Shown here piece by piece: positions 20,256 to 29,400 of a DNA stretch of 64,000 nt. Below the pieces are notes generated by a model. It was not told the DNA's origin. It made no database searches and saw nothing but the letters and a program-made list of their open reading frames with translations. Made by a program: the position numbers and the translations under genes. This stretch comes from Candidatus Odyssella thessalonicensis L13 (lineage in GTDB: Bacteria > Pseudomonadota > Alphaproteobacteria > Paracaedibacterales > Paracaedibacteraceae): contig NZ_AEWF01000001.1 of NCBI RefSeq assembly GCF_000190415.1, positions 372,001 to 436,000 of the forward strand, given 5' to 3'. Numbering within the stretch: the first letter of the stretch is position 1; the number at the start of each line of letters is the position of its first letter.

Positions 20256-20668
20256 TCAGATCACATTATAATAGCCACTTAGGAAATATATCTCAAATAT
20301 ACCTATAGGTGTGTAAAAAGTTATCACAGCCCTGGGATGATAAAACATAAAATCACTTATTTCTCAGAAAACAGGCTCCATATTGGTAGAGCTTATCTGT
20401 TTATAGTACAGAGTAGAAACTCTGTTCAGGCAAAAACAGCTATATAAAAAACGCCTAACTCAGTAATTTTATAGATTTTCCTAGCCGGACCAAAGACCCT
20501 TCTAAATTAGTAATAAGACGATAGCGTTAAATTTAACAAACAATTATAATAGACAACCACCTTAGAACTTTATAATTATTTAATATATAATCTTATATAC
20601 TTAAAATATATCTCACAATTTTGTGACTTAACTGTTTATCAATAATATTTTAGAGAGGAACCTAAAAT
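20256..20668. other. Divergent intergenic region before the SemiSWEET gene
   Basis: About 410 bp, very AT-rich, separating the minus-strand nucleotidyltransferase pair from the SemiSWEET gene. It contains a 7-bp inverted repeat acagagt / actctgt near 20408-20425 without a T-run. Promoters in both directions are expected but not resolved. Confidence 0.5.
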
Positions 20669-20938
20669 ATGTCTTCTGGGATAGAGTTAATTGGGTTAAG
20701 TGCAGGAATGTTAACAACACTAGCATTCCTACCACAAGTTATAAAAGTGATAAAAACTCATTCTGTTAAAAATATCTCAGTTAGTATGTATATAATTTTC
20801 TGTTTGGGATTAATCTTATGGATAATTTATGGCATTTATCTAGACTCTACTCCGATTATAATTGCCAACACTATAACTCTGGTTTTAGCTGCCGCCATTT
20901 TGATTATGAAGATTATATGGGACAGACGCAGCCCTTAA
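20669..20938 (+). CDS. SemiSWEET-type sugar transporter (PQ-loop)
   Basis: 89-aa membrane protein with three helices forming one triple-helix bundle; such proteins dimerise to make a sugar pore. The hallmark PQ pair lies at Pro22-Gln23 in FLPQVIKVIKT, followed by SVKNISVSMY. A GAGAGG-like ribosome site precedes the ATG. It is a single-gene unit. In a host-dependent bacterium it may import a host sugar, which is inference. Confidence 0.9.
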   Translation: MSSGIELIGLSAGMLTTLAFLPQVIKVIKTHSVKNISVSMYIIFCLGLILWIIYGIYLDSTPIIIANTITLVLAAAILIMKIIWDRRSP

Positions 20939-21159
20939 GAAATTATATATAGACAGGTATCTGTTATCTCCTGTGCCTTTACTTATAATTCTTATTTAGA
21001 CCTAGTTGTAGCTTCTAACAGCAAACAATCTGCTCTCTATAAGGTATGACGTCCCCTCCCGCCTGATACAGGTAATTAATTTAATAAAATAATTTTCGCT
21101 TGCACACCTTAAATTAACTGTATTTAATTAAATAAGATTGTTTTCTTCTGAGGGTTGAC

Positions 21160-22035
21160 ATGAGTCCAAGTACAGAAGCATTAAATGAGGATATATACGA
21201 AGAATCCGTTTACGCGAAAGTTGGCGCACTTTTTAAAGAGGCACGCGTAAGCAGAAATATTTCGATTCAGCACGCCTGTCAGGAGCTGCATATTCGCAGT
21301 GTTTACATTACTGCGATTGAACAAGGTAACTTGTCAGCCTTGCCAGGACATGTTTATAAAGTAGGGTTCATCAAAACCTATGCAAAGTTCTTAAATCTTG
21401 ATGCGACACAAATTCTTAAGGATCTGGGTCTTCAGGAAGAAATAACTCCTGATTATTCTAGCTTTAATTATTCCATTCCTGTGGAGCAACAAAAGAAACC
21501 CAACCTTAAAGTCATCTTAGCCGCAACAACGCTCTTATTTATTGGCGGCGGCATCTTGTATGTCTCTAACAATAGTTATCAGCATGCTGAAGATATTGTA
21601 GTTTTAAAAGACCTACAGGAAGATACTACACTTTCTTCCACCTCTGCCCCACCCGATAATGCCTCACTTTCAAGCCTTTTAGTACCAAACAACGATATAG
21701 GAATAGCGAATATTGCGACATCAGCGTCCACATATCATCCTGATTCGGCAAGCTCTGCTGAGACAGAAAACCCAGGGATACAAGTGGTCGCTATAAAAGA
21801 TGCTTGGGTGCAAATTGTTGACGAAAACGGTAAAGCTATATTTGTGCGTTTAATGCGCACGGGAGAAACTTATTCCGTACCAGCAACTGGAAAATACCAG
21901 CTTAATACGGGTAATGGTGCTGGTATTAAACTGATGGTTGGAGATAAATCTACGCCTCCTCTAGGTGAGAATGGAAAAGTAATTCGGGGCATCAGCTTGG
22001 CCAAAGAGAATATTTCTTCCCTTCTTAAAGAGTAA
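21160..22035 (+). CDS. rodZ: RodZ-like cytoskeletal/HTH membrane protein
   Basis: Likely links MreB filaments to the cell-wall elongation machinery. It has a cytoplasmic helix-turn-helix_25 domain (about 22-84, beginning VGALFKEARVSRNIS), a transmembrane helix (about 117-135), a serine/threonine-rich spacer and a C-terminal periplasmic DUF4115 domain (about 205-275). Length of 291 aa and domain order match RodZ. A GAGGG ribosome site lies 5 bp before the ATG. It is transcribed alone. Confidence 0.88.
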   Translation: MSPSTEALNEDIYEESVYAKVGALFKEARVSRNISIQHACQELHIRSVYITAIEQGNLSALPGHVYKVGFIKTYAKFLNLDATQILKDLGLQEEITPDYSSFNYSIPVEQQKKPNLKVILAATTLLFIGGGILYVSNNSYQHAEDIVVLKDLQEDTTLSSTSAPPDNASLSSLLVPNNDIGIANIATSASTYHPDSASSAETENPGIQVVAIKDAWVQIVDENGKAIFVRLMRTGETYSVPATGKYQLNTGNGAGIKLMVGDKSTPPLGENGKVIRGISLAKENISSLLKE

Positions 22036-22048
22036 AGCTTCCATTGTT

Positions 22049-22070
22049 AGGAGCCTTGGCACGGGCTCCT
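22049..22070 (+). terminator. Terminator-like hairpin after rodZ
   Basis: Inverted repeat aggagcc / ggctcct with an 8-nt loop, 14 bp past the stop. The following bases are pyrimidine-rich but not a clean T-run, so efficiency is uncertain. Confidence 0.5.
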
Positions 22071-22282
22071 CTTGCCTTTATAATTTCTGCGTCTATTTCC
22101 TTTTTAATTGCGCAGTACGTCTCCCGCTGAAGACACATCAGCTTTTAAAATCTGTTAAATAAAGAATTCTATCACCCCGAATTGTTTAAGATACTTTTAA
22201 TTTATTAAACCAGTCACTTGCAAACATATTTGTTTAATAATTTAATAAAATTATACATAAATAATATAGGGATTATACAGCA

Positions 22283-24091
22283 ATGACTACTTGGAGTTTT
22301 TTGGGCACATCTGCCTTACTGTGCAATCTCTTCGCAGCCAATTGTACAAATTCCTTAGAGCCAGAAATTAATCAGCACTCAATGACCCTACCCAATGAGC
22401 TGATTATGAAAATTCTAAGTTATGTTCCTGTGGCTGACTTGGCTACAACCTCACAAATTGATGAAGGTTTTAGGGAAGTCTCAAAGTATCTTTTGAATCG
22501 GATCTCTTATGAAGATATATTTGAGGGCCTATGGGTATGCCCCCTTGAATATTCCCATTTGATTCCCTTTATGCTTACCTCTTATCAGGCGTGGACTCAA
22601 GAAGATATAAACAATTTATTTAAACATATAGCGCGCAATATTACCGTACCAGAACATTTAAAGAAAAAATTACCCTATCACTTTATTCGTTTTTCTAGAA
22701 CCCAAGACATTAACTATTGGCTTACATTAGGCGTGCTTTATGAGGAAGTGCGAGATTATCATAACGCAATAGAGCTTTTAAGAACAGTGTATGAGGAAAG
22801 AGAAAGCTCTCCAGATCTTGATTCTCACAGAATGCTAGTCAAACTGATGAAATATATTCAGCTTTACGGAAATCCTTCACTTCAGTCTGACTATTCTGGC
22901 CCTAAATACAAGCAGGCCAACCAACTGGCGCGTGCCAATATTATGCTTTCTGCTCGCTATGGAAACTTTAATCCAGCATCGGAAAAATACTATAATGGTG
23001 TTCTTAGAAAAGGAGCCTACCGAACCTGGGACATTGCCGAAGCTCGATCCTACCTCAAAGAGCTTAATGAGGCAGGCTATGAGGCAGCATTCATGCCGTA
23101 CTTATTGAAAGGCAACGCATCAGCAGCTACATTGCGCCCAATGGCACGCAGCGAAGATATTAAAGCGCAATATTATTACGGTTTCTATGGCCTTGAAGAC
23201 GTTATTTACGCCCCAGAAGTCGAATGTCAAATGTATCTTAGCAGTGCAGCCCTCCACGGACATACTAAAGCCCAAGCAATATTAGGTGTTTATCATTGGA
23301 AAAAAAGACATCCTACACTAGCTGAAGATTATTTGCTTCGGGCTAGCCGTAAAGGCAATCTAAGAGCCTATTATAATTTGGGATGTATTTATCTAAAGTT
23401 AGCAAGCTGTCCCTTAAATACTGAGCAAACAGGCAAGATTGCGAAAGCCTACCAACGGTCAGAAGATGCCCTGAAAATCTTTAAAAGGCTGGCCGATCAA
23501 GATTTTATTCCCTCTTATAATGGTCTTTTAAGCTTTTATTGTAATTACCTTTGGCTTGATACTAAGCCTGCCCAAAGAAAATATACCCAAGCACTCTATA
23601 TTCAAGCTGAAATATTATATAAGACTAACCGCAAAGAAGAGAGCATTCCGTTATTATTACAAGCTTGTGAAAGAGGTTACCCTAAAGCTTATTTATATCT
23701 TTCACAGATTTACGCGGGTAAGCATCAATTTAACCAAGCTTTCGCACAATTCGAAATATTGTTCAGTTTAAATAGGGAACAAAAATTGACCCCCTCTCTT
23801 CATAAATTTCTGCGTGAGTACAGTGCGAAGAAAATGGAAATATATGCTTTTTATTCCACTTACTTAATACAAACGGGATTAATTGATGAGGGAATTAATT
23901 TTTTCAGAAAGCAGCTTCTTGTTACCAAGAAACAGTCCTCTATAAATCCGCAGCTAATTGTTACCGATGAAATTAAAGAGCTGCGTCAGCACCTGAAGAA
24001 GTTTAAAAGTTTCAAGAGAAGTAAAGGCAGCTTTCTTTTTCACACCTATAATCCTCGCGAAAACTTTTTATTATCTCTATCTAACCCTTAA
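22283..24091 (+). CDS. Secreted F-box protein with Sel1/TPR-like repeats
   Basis: 602 aa. A short hydrophobic N-terminus (about 5-22) looks like a signal peptide. Residues about 35-78 form an F-box-like motif: LPNELIMKILSYVPVADL followed by a helical stretch. The F-box is the eukaryotic motif that binds Skp1 in SCF ubiquitin ligases. The region from about 285 to 500 contains Sel1/TPR-like helical pairs (for example AQAILGVYHWKK and AYYNLGCIYLKL). F-box plus repeat proteins are known effectors in intracellular bacteria, where they recruit host ubiquitin ligases to a target bound by the repeats. Whether it leaves by Sec or another route is unknown. It stands alone. Confidence 0.75.
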   Translation: MTTWSFLGTSALLCNLFAANCTNSLEPEINQHSMTLPNELIMKILSYVPVADLATTSQIDEGFREVSKYLLNRISYEDIFEGLWVCPLEYSHLIPFMLTSYQAWTQEDINNLFKHIARNITVPEHLKKKLPYHFIRFSRTQDINYWLTLGVLYEEVRDYHNAIELLRTVYEERESSPDLDSHRMLVKLMKYIQLYGNPSLQSDYSGPKYKQANQLARANIMLSARYGNFNPASEKYYNGVLRKGAYRTWDIAEARSYLKELNEAGYEAAFMPYLLKGNASAATLRPMARSEDIKAQYYYGFYGLEDVIYAPEVECQMYLSSAALHGHTKAQAILGVYHWKKRHPTLAEDYLLRASRKGNLRAYYNLGCIYLKLASCPLNTEQTGKIAKAYQRSEDALKIFKRLADQDFIPSYNGLLSFYCNYLWLDTKPAQRKYTQALYIQAEILYKTNRKEESIPLLLQACERGYPKAYLYLSQIYAGKHQFNQAFAQFEILFSLNREQKLTPSLHKFLREYSAKKMEIYAFYSTYLIQTGLIDEGINFFRKQLLVTKKQSSINPQLIVTDEIKELRQHLKKFKSFKRSKGSFLFHTYNPRENFLLSLSNP

Positions 24092-24123
24092 AAACTCACT
24101 ATTCCTGCCAATAAGCTTAGCTA

Positions 24124-24636
24124 TCAGCACAATTGCAAATCCGCAGGCGTCATTACAAAGCGCCAAAGTTTGTCTGTCGCTTTACTAATTCCAATTCGGG
24201 GAGTTACTAAACAATCTTTTATATCTATACCAGAAGTTAAGTACATGTAATCGTTTTCCACCAGATCCAGCCCATTATATTGCTTATTTATGCCTAAGTG
24301 GCAGCAAAGCTTTCCTGGTCCATTGAGATAAACATTGGATGATTTTAAGCCGCGGATCAGAACAGCACTTGCTTGTCCCGCTGGCTCTGTTACAATATTA
24401 AGGCAATAATAGACTCCATAAATAATATAGATATAAGCATGCCCGGGTGAGCCAAACATAATAGCCGACCGTTCGGTTTTCCCTCGCGCTGCATGGGATG
24501 CTGCATCATCACCACCACGGTAAGCTTCAGTCTCTGTAATAATACCTTCCACAGCCCCACAAACGAGTCTTTTTCCAATCAACTCCCGTGCCACATCGAC
24601 AACATGACGGTTATAAAATTCATAAGGTAGCTTCAT
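24124..24636 (-). CDS. 3-methyladenine DNA glycosylase (AAG/MPG family)
   Basis: Base-excision-repair enzyme that removes alkylated purines. The family core is plain: VEGIITETEAYRGGDDAASHA with the catalytic glutamate in ETEAY, then MFGSPGHAYIYIIYGVYYCLN and VLIRGL. Length near 170 aa is slightly short of the usual 180-200. The ATG at 24636 is preferred over a GTG 6 bp upstream. It converges with the F-box gene. Confidence 0.92.
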   Translation of the reverse strand: MKLPYEFYNRHVVDVARELIGKRLVCGAVEGIITETEAYRGGDDAASHAARGKTERSAIMFGSPGHAYIYIIYGVYYCLNIVTEPAGQASAVLIRGLKSSNVYLNGPGKLCCHLGINKQYNGLDLVENDYMYLTSGIDIKDCLVTPRIGISKATDKLWRFVMTPADLQLC

Positions 24637-24851
24637 AAACACTATCTGCTAATTGAACTCTTAGGTTAAAGCTTTACCATAAATAAGTAGGCTTCGGAGT
24701 GTTGAATTTATAGCTCTATTTCATCCTCTTTTAAATGCCTGCTGTTTTAGTTTAATTAATTCTGCCCCAGCAGCTCATGAGCAGCCTTCACCATTGCTGC
24801 GAAAGATGCTATCGTCTTCATATACGGTTAAAGTATGAGGGGGGTATATAG

Positions 24852-26333
24852 ATGACAAGTACGTTTACAGGCAATCACGGATTACAAATAGAAGAACCCC
24901 TTATCTTTGAATTAGATACTCCTGGTTTATCTGGCACTGATTGGCCTGAAGCTTCGACAGAGACCTCCTATCTGAATGGCTTAGAGCGGGTGCAAATTGG
25001 ACTCCCTGGCTTATCAGAACCTATGGTCGTGCGCCATTATACGCGCCTTAGCCAGAAAAACTACAGCATTGATACCGGATTGTATCCTTTGGGGTCTTGT
25101 ACCATGAAACACAATCCGCGTCTTAATGAAAAGGTGGCAAGATTCTTTGGTGATCTTCACCCCCTGCAGCCAGTCACCACCCTTCAAGGGGCCTTAGCAG
25201 TCATCCATTCCCTCGCAGAATGGCTAACCCGTTTAACAGGCATGGCAGGGGTAGCTTTATCTCCAGCGGCGGGGGCGCATGGTGAACTGTGCGGAATTAT
25301 GGCCATCCGTAAAGCCCTCGAAGCTCGCAATGAGCATCGCCCCATTATCCTTGTTCCCGAATCTGCTCACGGCACTAATCCGGCGACGGCAGCAGCCTGC
25401 GGCTTTCAAGTCAGAACAATTCCTGCGGCTGAAGATGGCCGCGTTGACTTACCAGCCCTGTTATCACAGATTAATGATGAAGTTGCTGGCATTATGTTAA
25501 CAAATCCTAATACCTGCGGGCTTTTTGAGCGCGATATTATTGATATTGCCGAGGCTATTCATAAAGCAGGAGCATACTTTTACTGTGATGGTGCCAACTT
25601 CAATGCCATTGTTGGCAAAACGCGCCCCGCCGATCTAGGTATTGATTGTATGCATATTAATTTGCATAAGACTTTTTCTACCCCTCACGGCGGGGGCGGC
25701 CCAGGCAGCGGTCCTGTTGTCTTGTCAGAACGGCTGATCCAATACGCCCCCCTGCCCTATGTTATCAGGACAGAAAAAGGCTTCGATCTCATTGAATCCT
25801 ACGATCAAGCTCCCGCCTCTTTAGGACGAATTAAGGGATTCCATGGCCAGATGGGCATGCTGACCCGCGCTCTGGCCTTTATGATGAGCCACGGACGCGA
25901 TGGCCTAAAGCAAGTCGCCGAGGATGCAGTCCTGAACGCAAACTATATCCTTGCTCGCCTTAAAGACCATCTCTCCCCAGCCTTTGTAGGCAGCTGTATG
26001 CATGAAGCCTTATTTGACGATACTTTTCTAGATGAGACAAAAGTTTCTACGCTCGATTTTGCTAAAGCAATGATTGACCAAGGTTACCACCCGATGACGA
26101 TGTATTTTCCTTTAGTAGTATCCGGAGCCTTGTTAATGGAGCCCACCGAATCAGAATCTAAAAGATCGCTAGATGAATTCTGTGATACGCTAATCCATTT
26201 AGCGCAGCAAGCCAAAAGCGGAAATACTGAGCTCTTTATCCAAGCACCTCAACTGGCGCCGCGACGACGTTTAGATGAGACCCGCGCTGCCCGACATCCT
26301 AAATTACGCTGGGTTAAAGAGGTAAAAGTGTAG
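24852..26333 (+). CDS. gcvPB: Glycine dehydrogenase (decarboxylating) subunit 2
   Basis: PLP-dependent P-protein of the glycine cleavage system, beta half of the split two-subunit form. The PLP lysine is Lys273 in NLHKTFSTPHGGGGPGSGP. The N-terminal SYPLGSCTMKHNP-like segment (TGLYPLGSCTMKHNPR) is also typical. Length of 493 aa fits. A strong GAGGGGGG ribosome site precedes the ATG. The partner genes gcvPA, gcvT and gcvH, usually directly upstream, are not in this window, so the cluster has been split. Confidence 0.95.
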   Translation: MTSTFTGNHGLQIEEPLIFELDTPGLSGTDWPEASTETSYLNGLERVQIGLPGLSEPMVVRHYTRLSQKNYSIDTGLYPLGSCTMKHNPRLNEKVARFFGDLHPLQPVTTLQGALAVIHSLAEWLTRLTGMAGVALSPAAGAHGELCGIMAIRKALEARNEHRPIILVPESAHGTNPATAAACGFQVRTIPAAEDGRVDLPALLSQINDEVAGIMLTNPNTCGLFERDIIDIAEAIHKAGAYFYCDGANFNAIVGKTRPADLGIDCMHINLHKTFSTPHGGGGPGSGPVVLSERLIQYAPLPYVIRTEKGFDLIESYDQAPASLGRIKGFHGQMGMLTRALAFMMSHGRDGLKQVAEDAVLNANYILARLKDHLSPAFVGSCMHEALFDDTFLDETKVSTLDFAKAMIDQGYHPMTMYFPLVVSGALLMEPTESESKRSLDEFCDTLIHLAQQAKSGNTELFIQAPQLAPRRRLDETRAARHPKLRWVKEVKV

Positions 26334-26400
26334 CCTCTCTCCTTTTCCTCTTTACCTTTGCGCTAAAACAATTATTCATAAAAACAACAAAATATAATCA

Positions 26401-26475
26401 TTTTTCATGAATTATAAAAGTTTTTCATGATATGCTGTTTACATATCATATTACCCGACTATCTAATAAATTTTC
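26401..26475 (+). promoter_or_regulatory. Direct repeats upstream of the fic gene
   Basis: The 10-mer tttttcatga occurs at 26401-26410 and again at 26421-26430, exactly 20 bp apart (two helical turns). Related attttcatgg overlaps the start codon region at 26469. This spacing suits a repeated protein-binding site. No regulator is identified. Confidence 0.4.
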
Positions 26476-28029
26476 ATGGAAAACTACAGTTCTAATCATT
26501 TTTCATACAAGCTAAGCTTTTTTCAGGAAAGAAAACTTCCCGAGGCGGCCACTTTGGCAGGTTACTCCTGCTTAATCCATTCCTTAAAACTTCAGGTTCC
26601 TCTCCCTCTTAAGCTTTATGCCATTAGTGACCGCCATAAAGTTTATGAAAAGGATAACTGGAAGGTGTTAACACCTCGCCATATGCCCGCCCCTACTTTA
26701 GAAGACCATTTAATTTTCGCCCTAAAATACGAAGGCTTAGACCTTGCGGTGTTAAAAGCGGTGTTCGAAGCGATTAATCCTGAAGAGATAAAACAAATTG
26801 TCATCCAGAAACCCACCAGCAGTTATTCAAGACGCCTTTGGTTTCTTTATGAATGGTTACTAGAGACACCGCTCTCTTTAGAAAATGTCATCACTGGGAA
26901 TTATGCCAATGTATTGGATACAGACATCCAATATGGTAGTAAGGGTACAAAATCACCACGCCATCGTGTCATCAATAACTTACCAGGTTGTAGAGATTTT
27001 TGTCCGCTAGTATTTAAAACAGAGATCCTCGAAAGTTATCGCAGCAAGAATCTGGATGAAAGAGCAAAAAAGATTATCGGTAAGACCTCCGCTAGCATTC
27101 TTGCTCGTACTGCCTCCTTTCTGTTACTGAAAGATTCCAAATCGAGCTATGCCATTGAAGGGGAAGAAAAATTACATACTCGCATCCAACGCTGGGGACG
27201 CGCTATTGGTGAAGCGGGCAAGCAGCCACTTAATTTGGCTGAGCTTTTACGGTTACAAAAAATTGTTATCGGTGATGATCGCTTTGTAAGATTAGGCCTG
27301 CGCGATGAAGGGGGCTTTGTAGGGGAACACGAGCAAATCACTCGGCTTCCGTTACCGGAGCATATCAGTGCCCGCCCTGAAGACTTACCTTCGCTTATGC
27401 AGGGACTCTTTTCTTTTATTAACACTTCAGGTAAAGAATTTGATCCAGTCATTGCCGCAGCGTGTGTAGCTTTTGGTTTTATCTATATTCACCCTTTTGC
27501 CGATGGTAATGGGCGGCTACATCGTTATTTAATTCATCACATCCTCGCTGAGAGACAATTTAGTCCGGCCGGGCTGATATTTCCCATTTCTGCAGCCATT
27601 CTGGAAAGGATTGATGATTATAGAAGCATCTTGGAAAGTTATTCGAAACGCTTATTACCTCTTATCGAGTGGGAGCCAACATTAAGTATGAATATTGAAG
27701 TCCTTAATAAAACTGATGACTTTTATCGTTACTTTGATGCGACCCCTCATACTGAGTTTCTTTATGCTTGTGTGGAAAAGACGGTCACGGTCGATCTTCC
27801 GCAAGAAATTGAATTCTTGCAGCGTTATGATACGTTTAAGCAACAAATTAATGCCTTTCTAGAATTACCTTCATCTAAGGTGGATCTATTATTCAACTTC
27901 CTCAAACAGAATGATGGAAAACTCTCCAAGCGGGCCCTCCATAAAGAGTTTTCGGCACTGAAGGAAGCTGAAATTACCCATATAGAAAGCATATATGCGG
28001 ATGTATTTATAAGTGATGGTGCCTCTTAA
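26476..28029 (+). CDS. Fic-domain protein (probable AMPylase), class II-type inhibition motif
   Basis: 517 aa. The complete Fic motif HPFADGNGRLHR lies at residues 339-350, with catalytic His339 and the full GNGR loop, so nucleotide transfer (usually AMP) to a target is expected. An inhibitory motif of the (S/T)xxxE(G/N) type is visible as SYAIEG (Ser224-Gly229) upstream of the Fic core, as in class II Fic proteins where its glutamate blocks ATP gamma-phosphate binding. The N-terminal 200 residues and the C-terminal winged-helix-like part are of the common cytoplasmic Fic type. No signal peptide is seen. It could be a housekeeping enzyme or an injected effector. Confidence 0.9.
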   Translation: MENYSSNHFSYKLSFFQERKLPEAATLAGYSCLIHSLKLQVPLPLKLYAISDRHKVYEKDNWKVLTPRHMPAPTLEDHLIFALKYEGLDLAVLKAVFEAINPEEIKQIVIQKPTSSYSRRLWFLYEWLLETPLSLENVITGNYANVLDTDIQYGSKGTKSPRHRVINNLPGCRDFCPLVFKTEILESYRSKNLDERAKKIIGKTSASILARTASFLLLKDSKSSYAIEGEEKLHTRIQRWGRAIGEAGKQPLNLAELLRLQKIVIGDDRFVRLGLRDEGGFVGEHEQITRLPLPEHISARPEDLPSLMQGLFSFINTSGKEFDPVIAAACVAFGFIYIHPFADGNGRLHRYLIHHILAERQFSPAGLIFPISAAILERIDDYRSILESYSKRLLPLIEWEPTLSMNIEVLNKTDDFYRYFDATPHTEFLYACVEKTVTVDLPQEIEFLQRYDTFKQQINAFLELPSSKVDLLFNFLKQNDGKLSKRALHKEFSALKEAEITHIESIYADVFISDGAS

Positions 28030-28052
28030 GAGAGACACCTAATCCCCACTCG

Positions 28053-29255
28053 CTAAACTAATTTTTCCACAGCTTCACGGATTCGCAGACAAGCTTGCTT
28101 TAAGACAGCGTCTGAAGTTGCATAGGAAATGCGGAAATAAGGCGATAACCCAAAAGCATCACCGCTAACAACGGCAACAAACGCTTCTGCAAGGAGATAC
28201 TGCGCAAACTGATTATCGTTCTCAATGAGCTGGCCGCTTGGGGTCCGCTTTCCTAGAATTCCCTGACAATTAATATAAAGGTAGAAGGCCCCTTGGGGAA
28301 TCCGGCACGCTAAGCCAGGAATATCATTAATCAGTTGTGCGGTTAGATTACGCCTCGCAGCAAAGGATTGACACCAATCCTTCAAGAAACTGCGATCACC
28401 ATTGATCGCAGCGATAGCTGCAGCTTGGGTAATAGAACAAGGGTTGGATGTACTTTGCGATTGCAGCATTGTCATAGCTTTGATTAAAGGCTTAGGACCT
28501 GCTCCATAACCAAGACGCCAGCCCGTCATGGAATAAGACTTGGAGACTCCATTGACAATAAGACAGCGTGATTGCAGCCCTGGACAAACTGAAGCCAGTG
28601 TCATAAATGGTTGGTTATCATAAACTAAGTATTCATAGATATCATCACACATCACCATAATGTGAGGATGACGCTCTAACACTTTTCCTAATGCTTCTAG
28701 CTCTTGCTGTGAATACAGCTCCCCTGTTGGATTTGAGGGTGAATTAAGGATTAACCATTTAGTATTTAGTGTAATTGCTGATTCAAGCAGGGCGGGTGTT
28801 AACTTAAATCCTGCTACTTCCGGGCATTGGATAATTTTGGGCACCCCTCCAAAGAGATTAACCATGTCAGGATAAGAAACCCAGTAAGGTGCAGGAATGA
28901 TAACTTCGTCGCCTGGATTTATTGTTGCCATCAACGCATTGAAGATAACTTGCTTGCCGCCGGTGGCAGCCATAAGTTGATCAAGATCATAATCTAAAGA
29001 ATTATCCTTCTTAAACTTGGCTTGAATGGCTTTCTTTAAATCGGGTAAACCATCAACAGCTGTATACTTAGTCAGCCCTTTATCCATCGCAATTTTAGCA
29101 GCCTCTTTTATATGGTCAGGCGTATCAAAATCTGGCTCTCCCGCACTTAGGGCAATTACATCTATCCCTTCCGCTTTCATCTGGGAAGCTTTGGCCGTCA
29201 TTGCTAAAGTCGGGGACGGTTGAATTAAAGAAAGTCGCGTTGCTAAGTAGGACAT
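28053..29255 (-). CDS. aspC: Aspartate aminotransferase (class I PLP)
   Basis: Fold-type I aminotransferase. The PLP lysine is Lys239 in NGVSKSYSMTGWRLGY, and the NSPSNPTG motif (171-178) and SAGEPDFDTP near the N-terminus match the alphaproteobacterial AAT-Igamma type. Length of 400 aa is normal. It probably interconverts aspartate and glutamate. It is divergent from the EAL-like gene at 29401. Confidence 0.92.
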   Translation of the reverse strand: MSYLATRLSLIQPSPTLAMTAKASQMKAEGIDVIALSAGEPDFDTPDHIKEAAKIAMDKGLTKYTAVDGLPDLKKAIQAKFKKDNSLDYDLDQLMAATGGKQVIFNALMATINPGDEVIIPAPYWVSYPDMVNLFGGVPKIIQCPEVAGFKLTPALLESAITLNTKWLILNSPSNPTGELYSQQELEALGKVLERHPHIMVMCDDIYEYLVYDNQPFMTLASVCPGLQSRCLIVNGVSKSYSMTGWRLGYGAGPKPLIKAMTMLQSQSTSNPCSITQAAAIAAINGDRSFLKDWCQSFAARRNLTAQLINDIPGLACRIPQGAFYLYINCQGILGKRTPSGQLIENDNQFAQYLLAEAFVAVVSGDAFGLSPYFRISYATSDAVLKQACLRIREAVEKLV

Positions 29256-29400
29256 TTGAAGTCTCTTTTAAGGTTGAATACTCTTCTGTCATACCAAGGG
29301 CAAACGGCGAATGCAATTAGCAATTTACGGTTTAGACGCTTAAATATTTCTTTACTTGTTCTAAAGTAAAATAGAAGCAAATTAAAGGGGAACCAGGAAC

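Noticed and set aside
24643-24851. Possible glycine riboswitch before gcvPB
   Set aside because: I found no tandem aptamer-like stems or conserved glycine-riboswitch core; the leader is short and AT-rich.
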